Origin: a bacterium
Lineage (GTDB): Bacteria > JAUVQV01 > DATDCY01
NCBI GenBank assembly: GCA_036524115.1
Contig: DATDCY010000192.1
Span: 1 to 14,825 of the forward strand
Direction of reading: 5' to 3'
DNA: 14,825 nt
A program made the translations under genes and the position numbers. Below are positions 1 to 6,130 of this stretch, piece by piece. How positions within the stretch are numbered: position 1 is the stretch's first letter; each line of letters begins with the position of its first letter. A model generated the notes under the pieces. The model had not been told where the DNA came from. It did no database searches and saw nothing but the letters and a program-made list of their open reading frames with translations.

Positions 1-1118
1 CATCTCCGAGATTGGATTCCCTTGCTCAACTCGTGCAGATTGACGAAGAACCAGCGGTCATTCAGGAATCCCGCGGTCTCCCGCTTCGTCCGCTCGAACA
101 TCTCGTCGTAGAACCCCGGCTTGAGCGCCCGCCAGACCATCCCGCGCTCGTCCTTCATGCGCCCGGAAAGCTCCTCCCGGATCGGTTGCCAGATCACCAT
201 GACCGGCACGCCGTCGAAGTCGCGCTTGATGGAGCGCAGGCTGTGAACGAGCCGCGGTACGACGTTCTCGTCCACCACCTGCTGCGGACTGTCGGTCCGC
301 TGGCCGCGCGCTGCCGTGTAGCTCGACCACGCCCGCTGCTTGAAGTGCTCCCAGCCCCAGGCCAGCTTCACGCCGAGGCCGATGCTCGTGCGGCGCATGG
401 TGTTCGGCATCAGCCTCACCAGCCAGGCCAGGCCCGGCGGGTACTCGTCGCCCCGCATCGCCAGCGAGAACGCGTCGAGGTCGCCGAAACCGGCAAAGGC
501 GTCGGTCCAGTCCGAGTGGTTGAGCGGCACCCAGAACTCGTTGCGGCCGACGTACGCGAGGATCAGGTCGGGCTCCAGCGCGTGGCCCCACTGGTTGAGC
601 GCCAGGTAGTTCTGGTAGATCGTGCTGCCGCCCATCGCGAGGTTGATGACCCGGACGTGGACGCCGCGGCCGGCCAGCCGTTCGTTGAGCGCCCGCTCGG
701 CCAGCGAGTAGAACATCCGCTCGTTGCGCGTCGCGCCCCAACCCTGCGCGCCGCTGCCGCCGATAAGGATGATCCGGAACTCGTCCGGCGCCTTCGGGGG
801 CGGATCTTCCAGCGAGAAGTCAATGAAGAAGCCCTTGTCCCCCGTCCTGACGTCGAAATCGGCATCGGGCGTGTACAACTCCCACGGCATGGGCCCGCGG
901 TGATGAAAGTTCGGCTGCACGTGAAAACCGTCGTAGGGGAACAACTCGAGGGAGCGGATCGTCAGCTCGGTCGAACTGACGTCGGCCCTCGTCGTCGACG
1001 CCGCGCGGCGGGCCACGACGCCGTCGATCAGCCTCAGGCCGCCGGCAAGGAGCAGGACGAGCGAGATGACCCAGGCCAGGAAAGCCAGCGCCTTCCTGGT
1101 GCGGCGCCCGGGAGCCAT
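1..1118 (-). CDS. Membrane-anchored SGNH/GDSL-type hydrolase (3' end off the left edge)
   Basis: Reading leftward from an ATG at 1118 gives 372 open codons with no stop before the window edge, so the C-terminus is missing. Residues about 9-31 form a hydrophobic segment after a basic start (MAPGRRTRK), so the protein is probably anchored in the inner membrane with its catalytic part outside. SGNH-family blocks are visible: block I GGSGAQGWG with the candidate nucleophile Ser122, block II Gly in NLAMGGS (163-164), and block III GRNEFW with Asn193. The block V Asp/His pair would lie near or beyond the edge and cannot be checked. The start is 23 bases after the smpB stop, so it is probably the last visible gene of the hom operon. 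No strong Shine-Dalgarno is seen. Members often act on acyl or acetyl groups of surface polysaccharides (family knowledge), but the substrate here is unknown. Confidence 0.8.
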   Translation of the reverse strand, partial: MAPGRRTRKALAFLAWVISLVLLLAGGLRLIDGVVARRAASTTRADVSSTELTIRSLELFPYDGFHVQPNFHHRGPMPWELYTPDADFDVRTGDKGFFIDFSLEDPPPKAPDEFRIILIGGSGAQGWGATRNERMFYSLAERALNERLAGRGVHVRVINLAMGGSTIYQNYLALNQWGHALEPDLILAYVGRNEFWVPLNHSDWTDAFAGFGDLDAFSLAMRGDEYPPGLAWLVRLMPNTMRRTSIGLGVKLAWGWEHFKQRAWSSYTAARGQRTDSPQQVVDENVVPRLVHSLRSIKRDFDGVPVMVIWQPIREELSGRMKDERGMVWRALKPGFYDEMFERTKRETAGFLNDRWFFVNLHELSKGIQSRR

Positions 1119-1141
1119 GTCGAACCGGCGCACGGCGCCTC

Positions 1142-1756
1142 CTACACCCTGACCTTGACGCTCATCTCCCGCCGCGCCTCGCGCTCCGTGTCCCGGCGCT
1201 TGATCGCCTCGCGCTTGTCGTGGAGCTTCCTGCCGCGCCCGACGCCGATCTCGACCTTCGCCAGCCCGTTCTTGAAGTAGATCTTCAGCGGCACGAGCGT
1301 CAGCCCCTTCTCCTTGACCTTGCCGGTGAGCTTGGCGATCTCGCGCCGGTGCAGCAGGATCTTGCGGCGGCGCTTCGGGTCGTGGTTGTTGAGGTTGCCG
1401 AAGGCGTAGGGCTGGATCTGGCAGTCGACGAGCCAGGCCTCGTTGCCGCTGATGGCGACGAACCCCTCCGCGATGCTCGCCTGCCCCGCGCGCAGGCTCT
1501 TGACCTCGGTGCCCGTGAGCGCAAGCCCGCCTTCGAGCGTCTCGAGGATCTCGTACTCGTGGCGCGCCCGCTTGTTGACGCAGACGATCTTTTCGCCAGG
1601 CGGGGCCGTCTTTCGGCCTGTGACTGCGGTGCAATCCTTGCCCGCGCGAGCTCCGACGAGTGCGGGGGGATACTCTCCCTGCGGCGGGCACCAGCCCGCC
1701 TCAGTCGCGGCTCGTCGCGCGCCTTGTCTCGGCTCGAAATACGGCTCCGCCTGCAA
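1142..1756 (-). CDS. smpB: SsrA (tmRNA)-binding protein SmpB, start uncertain
   Basis: SmpB binds tmRNA and brings it to stalled ribosomes in trans-translation. The core is clear: KIVCVNKRARHEYEILET, LTGTEVKSLRAG, GNLNNHDPKRRRKILLHR and the basic tail GRKLHDKREAIKRRD, ending at a TAG at 1142-1144. The family normally starts just before the 'EKIVCVNK' stretch (about 1597), giving 150-155 residues. In this frame there is no ATG, GTG or TTG near that point. The only start I find is a TTG at 1756, six bases after the apgM stop and behind a GAGGGACG stretch. It would add about 54 residues of low-complexity, non-family sequence. The true start could be that TTG, a non-standard codon, or a start lost to a sequence error. 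The gene sits between apgM and an SGNH hydrolase gene. No ssrA gene is visible in this window. Confidence 0.9.
   Translation of the reverse strand: MQAEPYFEPRQGARRAATEAGWCPPQGEYPPALVGARAGKDCTAVTGRKTAPPGEKIVCVNKRARHEYEILETLEGGLALTGTEVKSLRAGQASIAEGFVAISGNEAWLVDCQIQPYAFGNLNNHDPKRRRKILLHRREIAKLTGKVKEKGLTLVPLKIYFKNGLAKVEIGVGRGRKLHDKREAIKRRDTEREARREMSVKVRV
1683..1700. repeat. Perfect 7-bp GC hairpin in the apgM-smpB junction
   Basis: The arms are GGCGGGC (1683-1689) and GCCCGCC (1694-1700) around an ACCA tetraloop. The hairpin lies inside the stretch 1598-1756 that precedes the conserved SmpB core. That stretch reads more like intergenic or repeat-derived sequence than SmpB N-terminus. The hairpin may be part of a small interspersed (REP-like) element or an mRNA processing signal. 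No second copy was noticed in this window. Confidence 0.5.
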
Positions 1757-1762
1757 CGTCCC

Positions 1763-2992
1763 TCATCCCTCTTGGCTGAAGAGGCGGCCGAGCAGCTCGT
1801 GGCCGCGCTCGACCGCGAGACCCGTCTTCGCGACCTCGGCCTCCGTGAAGCGTGCCGCGCCGGCCCCCGCCGCGCCGGGCCGCGGCCAGATCGCGAACGG
1901 CACCGGCTCGCCGACGTGCGAGCGGCGCGCGATCGGCGTGTAGTGGTCCGGCGCGACGAGCACCCGGTGGGGCCCGAGCCGCGCCAGCCCGGGCAGCGCC
2001 GTGCCGAGGAACTCGGCGTCGATGCGCTCGAGCGCACGGACCTTCTCTGCGGCCTCGCCCGCGTGGCCGGCCTCGTCGGGAGCCTCGATGTGCACGAAGA
2101 CGACGTCGTGGCGCGCCAGCGCCGCCAGCGCGTGCTCGGCCTTGCCGCGGTAGTTCGTCTCCACGTAGCCCGTGGCGCCCGGCACCGTCACGCGCTCGAG
2201 CCCCATGAGCACGCCGATGCCGTTCACGAGGTCGACCGCAGAGATCACCGCCCCGCTCAGGCCGTGCCGCTGCGCGAACGGCGCGAGCGCCGGCCGCCGC
2301 CCGGCTCCCCAGAACCAGAAGTTGTCCGCCGCCGGCAACCCGCGGCCGCGCCGCTCGCGGTTGACCGGGTGCAGCAGCAGCCAGGGGTGCGCGAGCGCCA
2401 TCAGGCCCAGCAGGTTCGGGCCGGCCGGCCCCTGCGGCAGGTGCGGCGCCAGCGGCTGGCCGGTGATGTCGTGCGGCGGCACGAGCTTCGCGTCGGTCGA
2501 ACCCCCGCGCCACACCAGCAGGTGCCGGTACCCGACGCCGGGGAACAGCTCGAAGGCGGGCAGGAAACGCTCGGCGTAGAGGTCGCTCTCGCGGAAGTCC
2601 GCGACGATCCGCCGCCCCTCCTCGGTCGAGATGTGGCCGGCGCTGTAGTCGGCCATCACGGCGCCCTCGTCCTCGACCGCGGCGCCGCCCGTCGAAACGA
2701 GGTTGCAGCGCACGGCGACATCGGCGTCGGCGAGCGCGACGCCCATGCTCGCGGCCTCCAGCGGCGCCCGCCCGGTGTACACGGCCGCCGGGTCGTTGCC
2801 GAAGATGCTCATGCCGGCGACGTCGCTTCCCGGGTCCATCCCGTCGGGGACGGTGCGCACGCGCCCGCACTCCCCCTCGCGGGCGATGCGGTCGAGGTTC
2901 GGCGTCGCCGCGGCCTCCAGCGGCGTCCTCCCGCCGAGCGCCGGGACCGGCCAGTCCGCCGCCCCGTCGGGGATCAGCACCAGGTATTTCAT
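1763..2992 (-). CDS. apgM: Archaeal-type 2,3-BPG-independent phosphoglycerate mutase family; probable homoserine kinase
   Basis: 409 residues, the usual size for this alkaline-phosphatase-superfamily group. Metal-binding and catalytic blocks are visible: N-terminal IPDGAADWP (Asp9), DPGSDVAGMSIFG at 53-65 with the likely nucleophile Ser62, HIEAPDEAGHAGE, and APDHYTPIARRSHVGEPVPF near the C-terminus. The family covers glycolytic ApgM (3-phosphoglycerate to 2-phosphoglycerate) and a branch annotated as a proposed homoserine kinase when it sits with threonine genes. Here the ATG overlaps the hom stop as ATGA (2989-2992), so translation is probably coupled. No GHMP-type ThrB is seen. I infer that the enzyme phosphorylates homoserine after Hom acts. 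The alternative is a true phosphoglycerate mutase that happens to sit in this operon. Confidence 0.9.
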   Translation of the reverse strand: MKYLVLIPDGAADWPVPALGGRTPLEAAATPNLDRIAREGECGRVRTVPDGMDPGSDVAGMSIFGNDPAAVYTGRAPLEAASMGVALADADVAVRCNLVSTGGAAVEDEGAVMADYSAGHISTEEGRRIVADFRESDLYAERFLPAFELFPGVGYRHLLVWRGGSTDAKLVPPHDITGQPLAPHLPQGPAGPNLLGLMALAHPWLLLHPVNRERRGRGLPAADNFWFWGAGRRPALAPFAQRHGLSGAVISAVDLVNGIGVLMGLERVTVPGATGYVETNYRGKAEHALAALARHDVVFVHIEAPDEAGHAGEAAEKVRALERIDAEFLGTALPGLARLGPHRVLVAPDHYTPIARRSHVGEPVPFAIWPRPGAAGAGAARFTEAEVAKTGLAVERGHELLGRLFSQEG

Positions 2993-4287
2993 TCGCCGCG
3001 CTCCACGCGGATGCAGAGCGGGGCGCCGCTCACCGTCGGCAGCCTGGCGACCTCGTCCAGCGCCGCCCGGATCGCAGCGCCGCGCGCTTCGTGGGTCATG
3101 AGCACGATCGGCACCGCGCGCCCCTTCTCGCGCTCCTTCTGGATGACGCTCGCAATGCTGATCTCGTGCCGCGCGAGGATTCCCGCCACGTTCGCGAGGA
3201 CGCCCGGCCGATCGAGCGCCTGGATCCGCACGTAGCAGGGGCTGACGACCTCGTCCAGCGGGAGGACCGGGCGCGTGGGGGCCACGGCCACCGGCGGCGC
3301 CGCCGGGGCGCCCTTCCCCGCCCGGACGCGGCGCGCCAGTTCCATGACGTCGCCGACGACCGCGCTCGCGGTCGGCAGGCTCCCCGCGCCGAGCCCGTAG
3401 AAGAGCGACGGCCCGACCGCGTCGCCGCGCACGTAGATCGCGTTGAAGGCGCCGCCGACCGTCGCCAGCAGGAAGCGCGCGGGGACGAGCGTCGGGTGCA
3501 CGCGCACCTCGATCGGCCCGCCGGCGTCCTTGGCGATCGCCAGCAGCTTGATGACGTAACCGAGTTCGCGCGCGTAGGCGATGTCCAGCTTCGTGACCTT
3601 CGTGATCCCCTCGGTGTGCACCTCGCCGGTGCGCACGCGCGTGCCGAACGCCAGCGAGGCGAGGATCGCCAGCTTGTGCGCCGCGTCGTGCCCCTCGACG
3701 TCGAGCGTCGGGTCGGCCTCCGCGAAGCCCAGCTCCTGCGCCTTCTTGAGGACCGAGCCGTACTCCATCCCCTCGTCGGTCATCCGCGAGAGGATGTAGT
3801 TCGTCGTCCCGTTGACGATCCCGTGGAGCGACTGGATGCGGTTGGCGGCCAGCCCCTCGCGCAGGGCGCGGATCACGGGGATGCCGCCGCCGACGCTCGC
3901 CTCGAACCCGATCGCGCCGCCGCCGGCAGCCGCAGCCCCGAAGACCTCCTCCCAGGAGTCGGCCAGCAGCGCCTTGTTCGCCGTGACGACGCACTTGCCG
4001 CGCCGCAGCGCCTCGAGGATGAAGCCCTTCGCCGGGGAGATGCCGCCGATGAGCTCGACCACGATCGGGACCGCCGGGTCCTCGACGACCGCGCGCGCGT
4101 CGGCCGTGAGCAGCCCCGGGGGAATGGCGACGCCGCGGTCGCTCGTCGTGTCCTTGTCGGCGATGCGCGCCAGCTCGAGCGGGAAACCGAGCCGCTCGCG
4201 GATGATGTCCGCGTTCTCCTGGAGCACGCGGACGACGCCCTTGCCCACCGTCCCGAAGCCGATCAGGCCGACCTTGACCGCATCCAT
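2989..4287 (-). CDS. hom: Homoserine dehydrogenase with C-terminal ACT domain
   Basis: Reduces aspartate-4-semialdehyde to homoserine with NAD(P)H, the branch step to threonine and methionine. The 432-residue length is typical of the monofunctional enzyme. The N-terminal Rossmann motif is GLIGFGTVGKG (7-17). VVTANKALLA, ASVGGGIPVIRAL and GIVNGTTNYIL follow, then the catalytic-domain segment DVEGHDAAHKLAILASLAFG. The last roughly 80 residues form an ACT domain (YVRIQALDRPGVLANVAGILARH), the usual site of threonine feedback inhibition. The ATG at 4287 has a GAGGGCG Shine-Dalgarno-like stretch about 8 bases upstream. It is the first gene of the operon hom-apgM-smpB-SGNH hydrolase and is transcribed from the extended -10 at 4369-4377. 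Confidence 0.97.
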   Translation of the reverse strand: MDAVKVGLIGFGTVGKGVVRVLQENADIIRERLGFPLELARIADKDTTSDRGVAIPPGLLTADARAVVEDPAVPIVVELIGGISPAKGFILEALRRGKCVVTANKALLADSWEEVFGAAAAGGGAIGFEASVGGGIPVIRALREGLAANRIQSLHGIVNGTTNYILSRMTDEGMEYGSVLKKAQELGFAEADPTLDVEGHDAAHKLAILASLAFGTRVRTGEVHTEGITKVTKLDIAYARELGYVIKLLAIAKDAGGPIEVRVHPTLVPARFLLATVGGAFNAIYVRGDAVGPSLFYGLGAGSLPTASAVVGDVMELARRVRAGKGAPAAPPVAVAPTRPVLPLDEVVSPCYVRIQALDRPGVLANVAGILARHEISIASVIQKEREKGRAVPIVLMTHEARGAAIRAALDEVARLPTVSGAPLCIRVERGE

Positions 4288-4301
4288 GCCACGCCCTCGT
4301 C

Positions 4302-4324
4302 CCGTCCGGCCCGCGCGGGGACGG
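4302..4324 (-). other. Hairpin in the hom leader, just upstream of the Shine-Dalgarno
   Basis: Six-base arms CCGTCC (4302-4307) and GGACGG (4319-4324) enclose an 11-base GC-rich loop. The hairpin falls between the inferred transcription start (about 4362) and the hom ATG, ending about 14 bases before it. It could affect ribosome access. No U-tract or leader peptide rich in Thr/Ile codons was recognised, so a classical attenuator is not supported. Confidence 0.4.
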
Positions 4325-4368
4325 AGGGTTCGCTCAAGTGTTCAAGAATGAGACTCAACAGCGGGGGG

Positions 4369-4377
4369 ATTATAGCA
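4369..4377 (-). promoter_or_regulatory. Extended -10 promoter for the hom operon
   Basis: Read on the minus strand the sequence is TGC-TATAAT: a perfect -10 hexamer (4374-4369) with the TGn extension (4377-4375). No good -35 lies 16-18 bases upstream, which is normal for extended -10 promoters. The predicted start near 4362 gives a leader of about 75 nt to the hom ATG. Confidence 0.65.
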
Positions 4378-4395
4378 TTCGCGCGCCCGAACCCG

Positions 4396-4461
4396 GCGCC
4401 GGATGGGACTGGGGGGGGTGCCCCGGACGCGCATCCGGCGCGGGATGGTTCCCCGCGCCGG
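4396..4461 (-). terminator. Two overlapping strong hairpins downstream of the small membrane protein gene
   Basis: Hairpin A has arms CCGGCGCGGG (4435-4444) and CCCGCGCCGG (4452-4461), a 7-base loop. Hairpin B has arms GCGCCGGATG (4396-4405) and CATCCGGCGC (4432-4441). They share 4435-4441, so only one can form at a time. They lie just after the stop at 4486 and just before the hom promoter. No T-tract follows, so this would be a weak or non-canonical terminator, or a 3'-end stabiliser. Confidence 0.4.
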
Positions 4462-4485
4462 AGACCGTCGATCGGGCCGGGCGCC

Positions 4486-4683
4486 CTAGCGGAGGGCGGT
4501 CCTGACCATCACCGCCACGCCGATGAACGGGAAGGCGATGATGTACGCCAGTCCGATGAAAGGAGCCGCGAAGAACAGAAGAACGTTCTTCGCCACGCTC
4601 TCACTGCCGTGCGCCGCCGCCTCTGCCGCTGCCACCGAACCGCTGTGCCGTCCGAGTCCCACCGCCTCAACCATCGTTGCCAT
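4486..4683 (-). CDS. Small Ala-rich membrane protein of unknown function (65 aa), sigma-54 controlled
   Basis: 65 residues from ATG at 4683 to TAG at 4486-4488. I do not recognise the family. Residues 1-32 are polar and Ala/Gly-rich. Residues about 34-60 are strongly hydrophobic (NVLLFFAAPFIGLAYIIAF and on), with two prolines and a basic end (VRTALR), giving one long transmembrane helix or a tight hairpin. I treat it as real because the ATG follows a perfect AGGAGGTGA Shine-Dalgarno at ideal spacing. It also has its own sigma-54 promoter with IHF and inverted-repeat sites upstream and hairpins after the stop, so it is probably monocistronic. Inducible small inner-membrane proteins often serve in envelope stress or as regulators of membrane complexes, but no function can be assigned here. 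Confidence 0.8.
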   Translation of the reverse strand: MATMVEAVGLGRHSGSVAAAEAAAHGSESVAKNVLLFFAAPFIGLAYIIAFPFIGVAVMVRTALR

Positions 4684-4689
4684 GACCGC

Positions 4690-4698
4690 TCACCTCCT
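4690..4698 (-). promoter_or_regulatory. Full-consensus Shine-Dalgarno of the small membrane protein
   Basis: AGGAGGTGA on the minus strand, a complete anti-16S match, six bases from the ATG at 4683. It fixes the start and predicts strong translation. Confidence 0.85.
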
Positions 4699-4726
4699 CG
4701 GTGTTTGTGTTCTTGCCCTTCTCTAC

Positions 4727-4742
4727 AGCATCAATCGTGCCA
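4727..4742 (-). promoter_or_regulatory. Sigma-54 (RpoN) -24/-12 promoter
   Basis: Minus-strand TGGCACGATTGATGCT matches the sigma-54 consensus TGGCACG-N4-TTGCW with one mismatch (ATGCT). The invariant GG and GC are separated by exactly 10 bases. The predicted transcription start near 4715 gives a leader of about 30 nt to the ATG at 4683, with the Shine-Dalgarno in between. An IHF site and an inverted repeat lie upstream. Confidence 0.75.
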
Positions 4743-4783
4743 GCGGTGGGCAGCGGCCCGGTTCATGGATAACAAACATGCAA

Positions 4784-4796
4784 TATCAATGAGTTA
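4784..4796. promoter_or_regulatory. IHF-type binding site
   Basis: TATCAATGAGTTA fits the IHF consensus WATCAANNNNTTR at every defined position. It is centred about 75 bases upstream of the predicted sigma-54 start, between the promoter and the inverted repeat at 4807-4830. IHF usually bends DNA there to bring a bound activator to the RNA polymerase. Confidence 0.6.
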
Positions 4797-4806
4797 GCAC
4801 AAACAT

Positions 4807-4830
4807 CAGTCCGACGACTGAATCGGACTG
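4807..4830. promoter_or_regulatory. Inverted repeat, candidate enhancer (activator) site
   Basis: Perfect 8-base arms CAGTCCGA and TCGGACTG flank an 8-base spacer. The centre is about 104 bases upstream of the predicted start, the usual distance for an NtrC-family activator site. The spacer also forms a nested repeat, CAGTC-N4-GACTG. The surrounding stretch 4750-4947 is clearly more AT-rich than the rest of the window. Further upstream are two ACAAGG repeats and a short CAAGGTGCCTTG palindrome of unclear meaning. Confidence 0.55.
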
Positions 4831-4947
4831 TTCTGATCAAAGAGGCGGAATGTACAAGGAATATGTTCTTACTGACAAGGTGCCTTGCGATACATTTCTT
4901 TTAATTTCAGATAGATAGGAAACAACGAGCATGTACAGATTATCTAT

Positions 4948-5427
4948 TCATGGTACATCCGGAGTCTCGTCCTTCCCCTCGGCCTTCTCCTGGGCTGCGC
5001 AGCGGTCGAAGACCCGCTCGCGAAACAGGATGTAGCGCACCAGCTCCGCCATGTCGAAGACCAGGTGCGGCTCTGCCGGCTCCGCGCCGGGCGGGATCTT
5101 CTTCGCCGCCATGGCCTCCCGGAAGGCATCGAGCACCCGCCGGTCACGCCCGTCGGACGTGAACCGGCCCACGAACTCCTCTTCATCGAGCAACCCGAAC
5201 GGGAAGTGCTGCACGAGGAACTGCCGCCGCCGGTCGTGGTAGAGCAGCGGCACCGGGACGATCGCGTCGAACTCGCACCCGGGGCAGTCGAAGCGGTTGA
5301 TCTTCGCCTCGAAGAGCGCCTCGCGCGCCTCCGGGTCGGGCTCCGCGTCGATCGACTCCCAGAGCGTGATGGTCTCCGTCCGCCCGCAGCGCGGGCACGG
5401 GATCTCCTCGTCTCGCTTGATGGACAT
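4948..5427 (-). CDS. CpXC-type zinc-ribbon protein of unknown function
   Basis: 159 residues from ATG at 5427 (MSIKRDEEIPCPRCG) to TGA at 4948-4950. Two Cys pairs, C11-x2-C14 and C48-x2-C51 (FDCPGCEFD), fit a four-cysteine zinc ribbon of the CpXC domain family, as do the beta-rich middle (LLYHDRRRQFLVQHFPFG) and the acidic LLDEEEF. A longer frame reaches 5469, but MSIKRDEE places the first Cys pair where the family has it. The function of CpXC proteins is not known to me. The protein has no signal peptide and is probably cytosolic. A TGGTATGCT element lies about 38 bases upstream. The next gene leftward is more than 260 bases away, so it is likely monocistronic. Confidence 0.85.
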   Translation of the reverse strand: MSIKRDEEIPCPRCGRTETITLWESIDAEPDPEAREALFEAKINRFDCPGCEFDAIVPVPLLYHDRRRQFLVQHFPFGLLDEEEFVGRFTSDGRDRRVLDAFREAMAAKKIPPGAEPAEPHLVFDMAELVRYILFRERVFDRCAAQEKAEGKDETPDVP

Positions 5428-5464
5428 GAGCTCTCGCCCTCCCCGCCGCAATTCCGGCGGCGCG

Positions 5465-5473
5465 AGCATACCA
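5465..5473 (-). promoter_or_regulatory. Candidate extended -10 promoter of the CpXC gene
   Basis: Minus-strand TGG-TATGCT (5473-5465), with TTGAAC at 5495-5490 at a rather long 19-base spacing. The predicted start near 5458 leaves about 30 nt of leader. The same nonamer stands before the DinB-like gene. Confidence 0.4.
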
Positions 5474-5542
5474 CCATCCCGCCCGGGCGGTTCAAGGCCC
5501 GGCGGCGGAAAGAGCTGGCTCCCTGCGCGCGCTGAAGCGCCC

Positions 5543-6037
5543 TCAGCCCGCGCTGTCGGCCGACGGCCCGTAGCAGAACGGCAGCGGCACGTCCCGCAGC
5601 CGCAGGTAGACGCCGAGCTGCGCGCGGTGGTGGATCAGGTGGCTGAGGACGAAGGAGCGCAGGACCGCACCCCGCGGCGCCGTGAAGAAGACCTGCGCGC
5701 CGCTCCTGAGCGACCACGCCAAGGCCAGGTCGGCTTCGGTCGCGCGCGCCAGCGCGGCGCGGCCCGCGGCGGCGTTGGCGTCGAAGCGCGCCAGCAGCTC
5801 GGCGGTGGTGGCGAAGGCGGGGGGCTGCGGCATCGTGGCCACGTCCACCTCGGTGGTCGTCAGCGTCATCGCCAGCCACCAGGGGAGGGCGGCGATGTGG
5901 ACCGCCAGATCGCCCAACGGCATCGACTTCGCGTGCGGTCTCCAGCCCGCGTCGCGCTCGGGGATGCGCTCGAGAAACCTGCGGGTCGTCGCGATCTCCT
6001 GGTCGTACTCGGGGAGCATGGAATCCCTCACTGCCAT
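5543..6037 (-). CDS. DinB-like (DUF664/YfiT type) metal-dependent four-helix protein
   Basis: 164 residues. The ATG at 6037 is preceded by GGAGGTGACC, so it is preferred over the longer frame reaching 6175. The DinB-superfamily metal triad is visible: His47 (LAVHIAAL) and the pair His133/His137 in LSHLIHHRAQLGVYLR. The N-terminal helix segment (LPEYDQEIATTRRFLERIPE) and GDLAVHIA also fit. Members include thiol transferases and metal-dependent hydrolases; the substrate cannot be read from sequence. The superfamily name comes from a damage-inducible Bacillus gene and does not mean DNA polymerase IV. The protein is probably cytosolic. It lies between the large secreted protein gene and the CpXC gene and has its own candidate promoter at 6072-6080. 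Confidence 0.9.
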   Translation of the reverse strand: MAVRDSMLPEYDQEIATTRRFLERIPERDAGWRPHAKSMPLGDLAVHIAALPWWLAMTLTTTEVDVATMPQPPAFATTAELLARFDANAAAGRAALARATEADLALAWSLRSGAQVFFTAPRGAVLRSFVLSHLIHHRAQLGVYLRLRDVPLPFCYGPSADSAG

Positions 6038-6071
6038 GGTCACCTCCGTCGCCGTTCGCGGCGTCAATTGG

Positions 6072-6080
6072 AGCATACCA
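6072..6080 (-). promoter_or_regulatory. Candidate extended -10 promoter of the DinB-like gene
   Basis: Minus-strand TGG-TATGCT (6080-6072) with no clear -35. The predicted start near 6065 gives a leader of about 27 nt containing the GGAGGT Shine-Dalgarno (6041-6047). Confidence 0.45.
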
Positions 6081-6130
6081 GTGACCGCCGCGGGCGGGCT
6101 CGGCTCCAGCTCTACGCCCTCTCGCGCTCG

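Noticed and set aside
1142-1762. tmRNA (ssrA) next to smpB
   Set aside because: No tRNA-like ends or T-arm (GGTTCAANTCC with CCA) found in the flanks examined.
12-4797. Long plus-strand open frames (12-1280, 1220-3235, 3091-4797) opposite the hom operon
   Set aside because: They are antisense to hom, apgM, smpB and the SGNH hydrolase, overlap each other, and translate to Arg-rich sequence without domains.
4880-4947. Intrinsic terminator after the CpXC gene
   Set aside because: CAAGGTGCCTTG can form only a four-bp stem and is not followed by a T-run in the right orientation.
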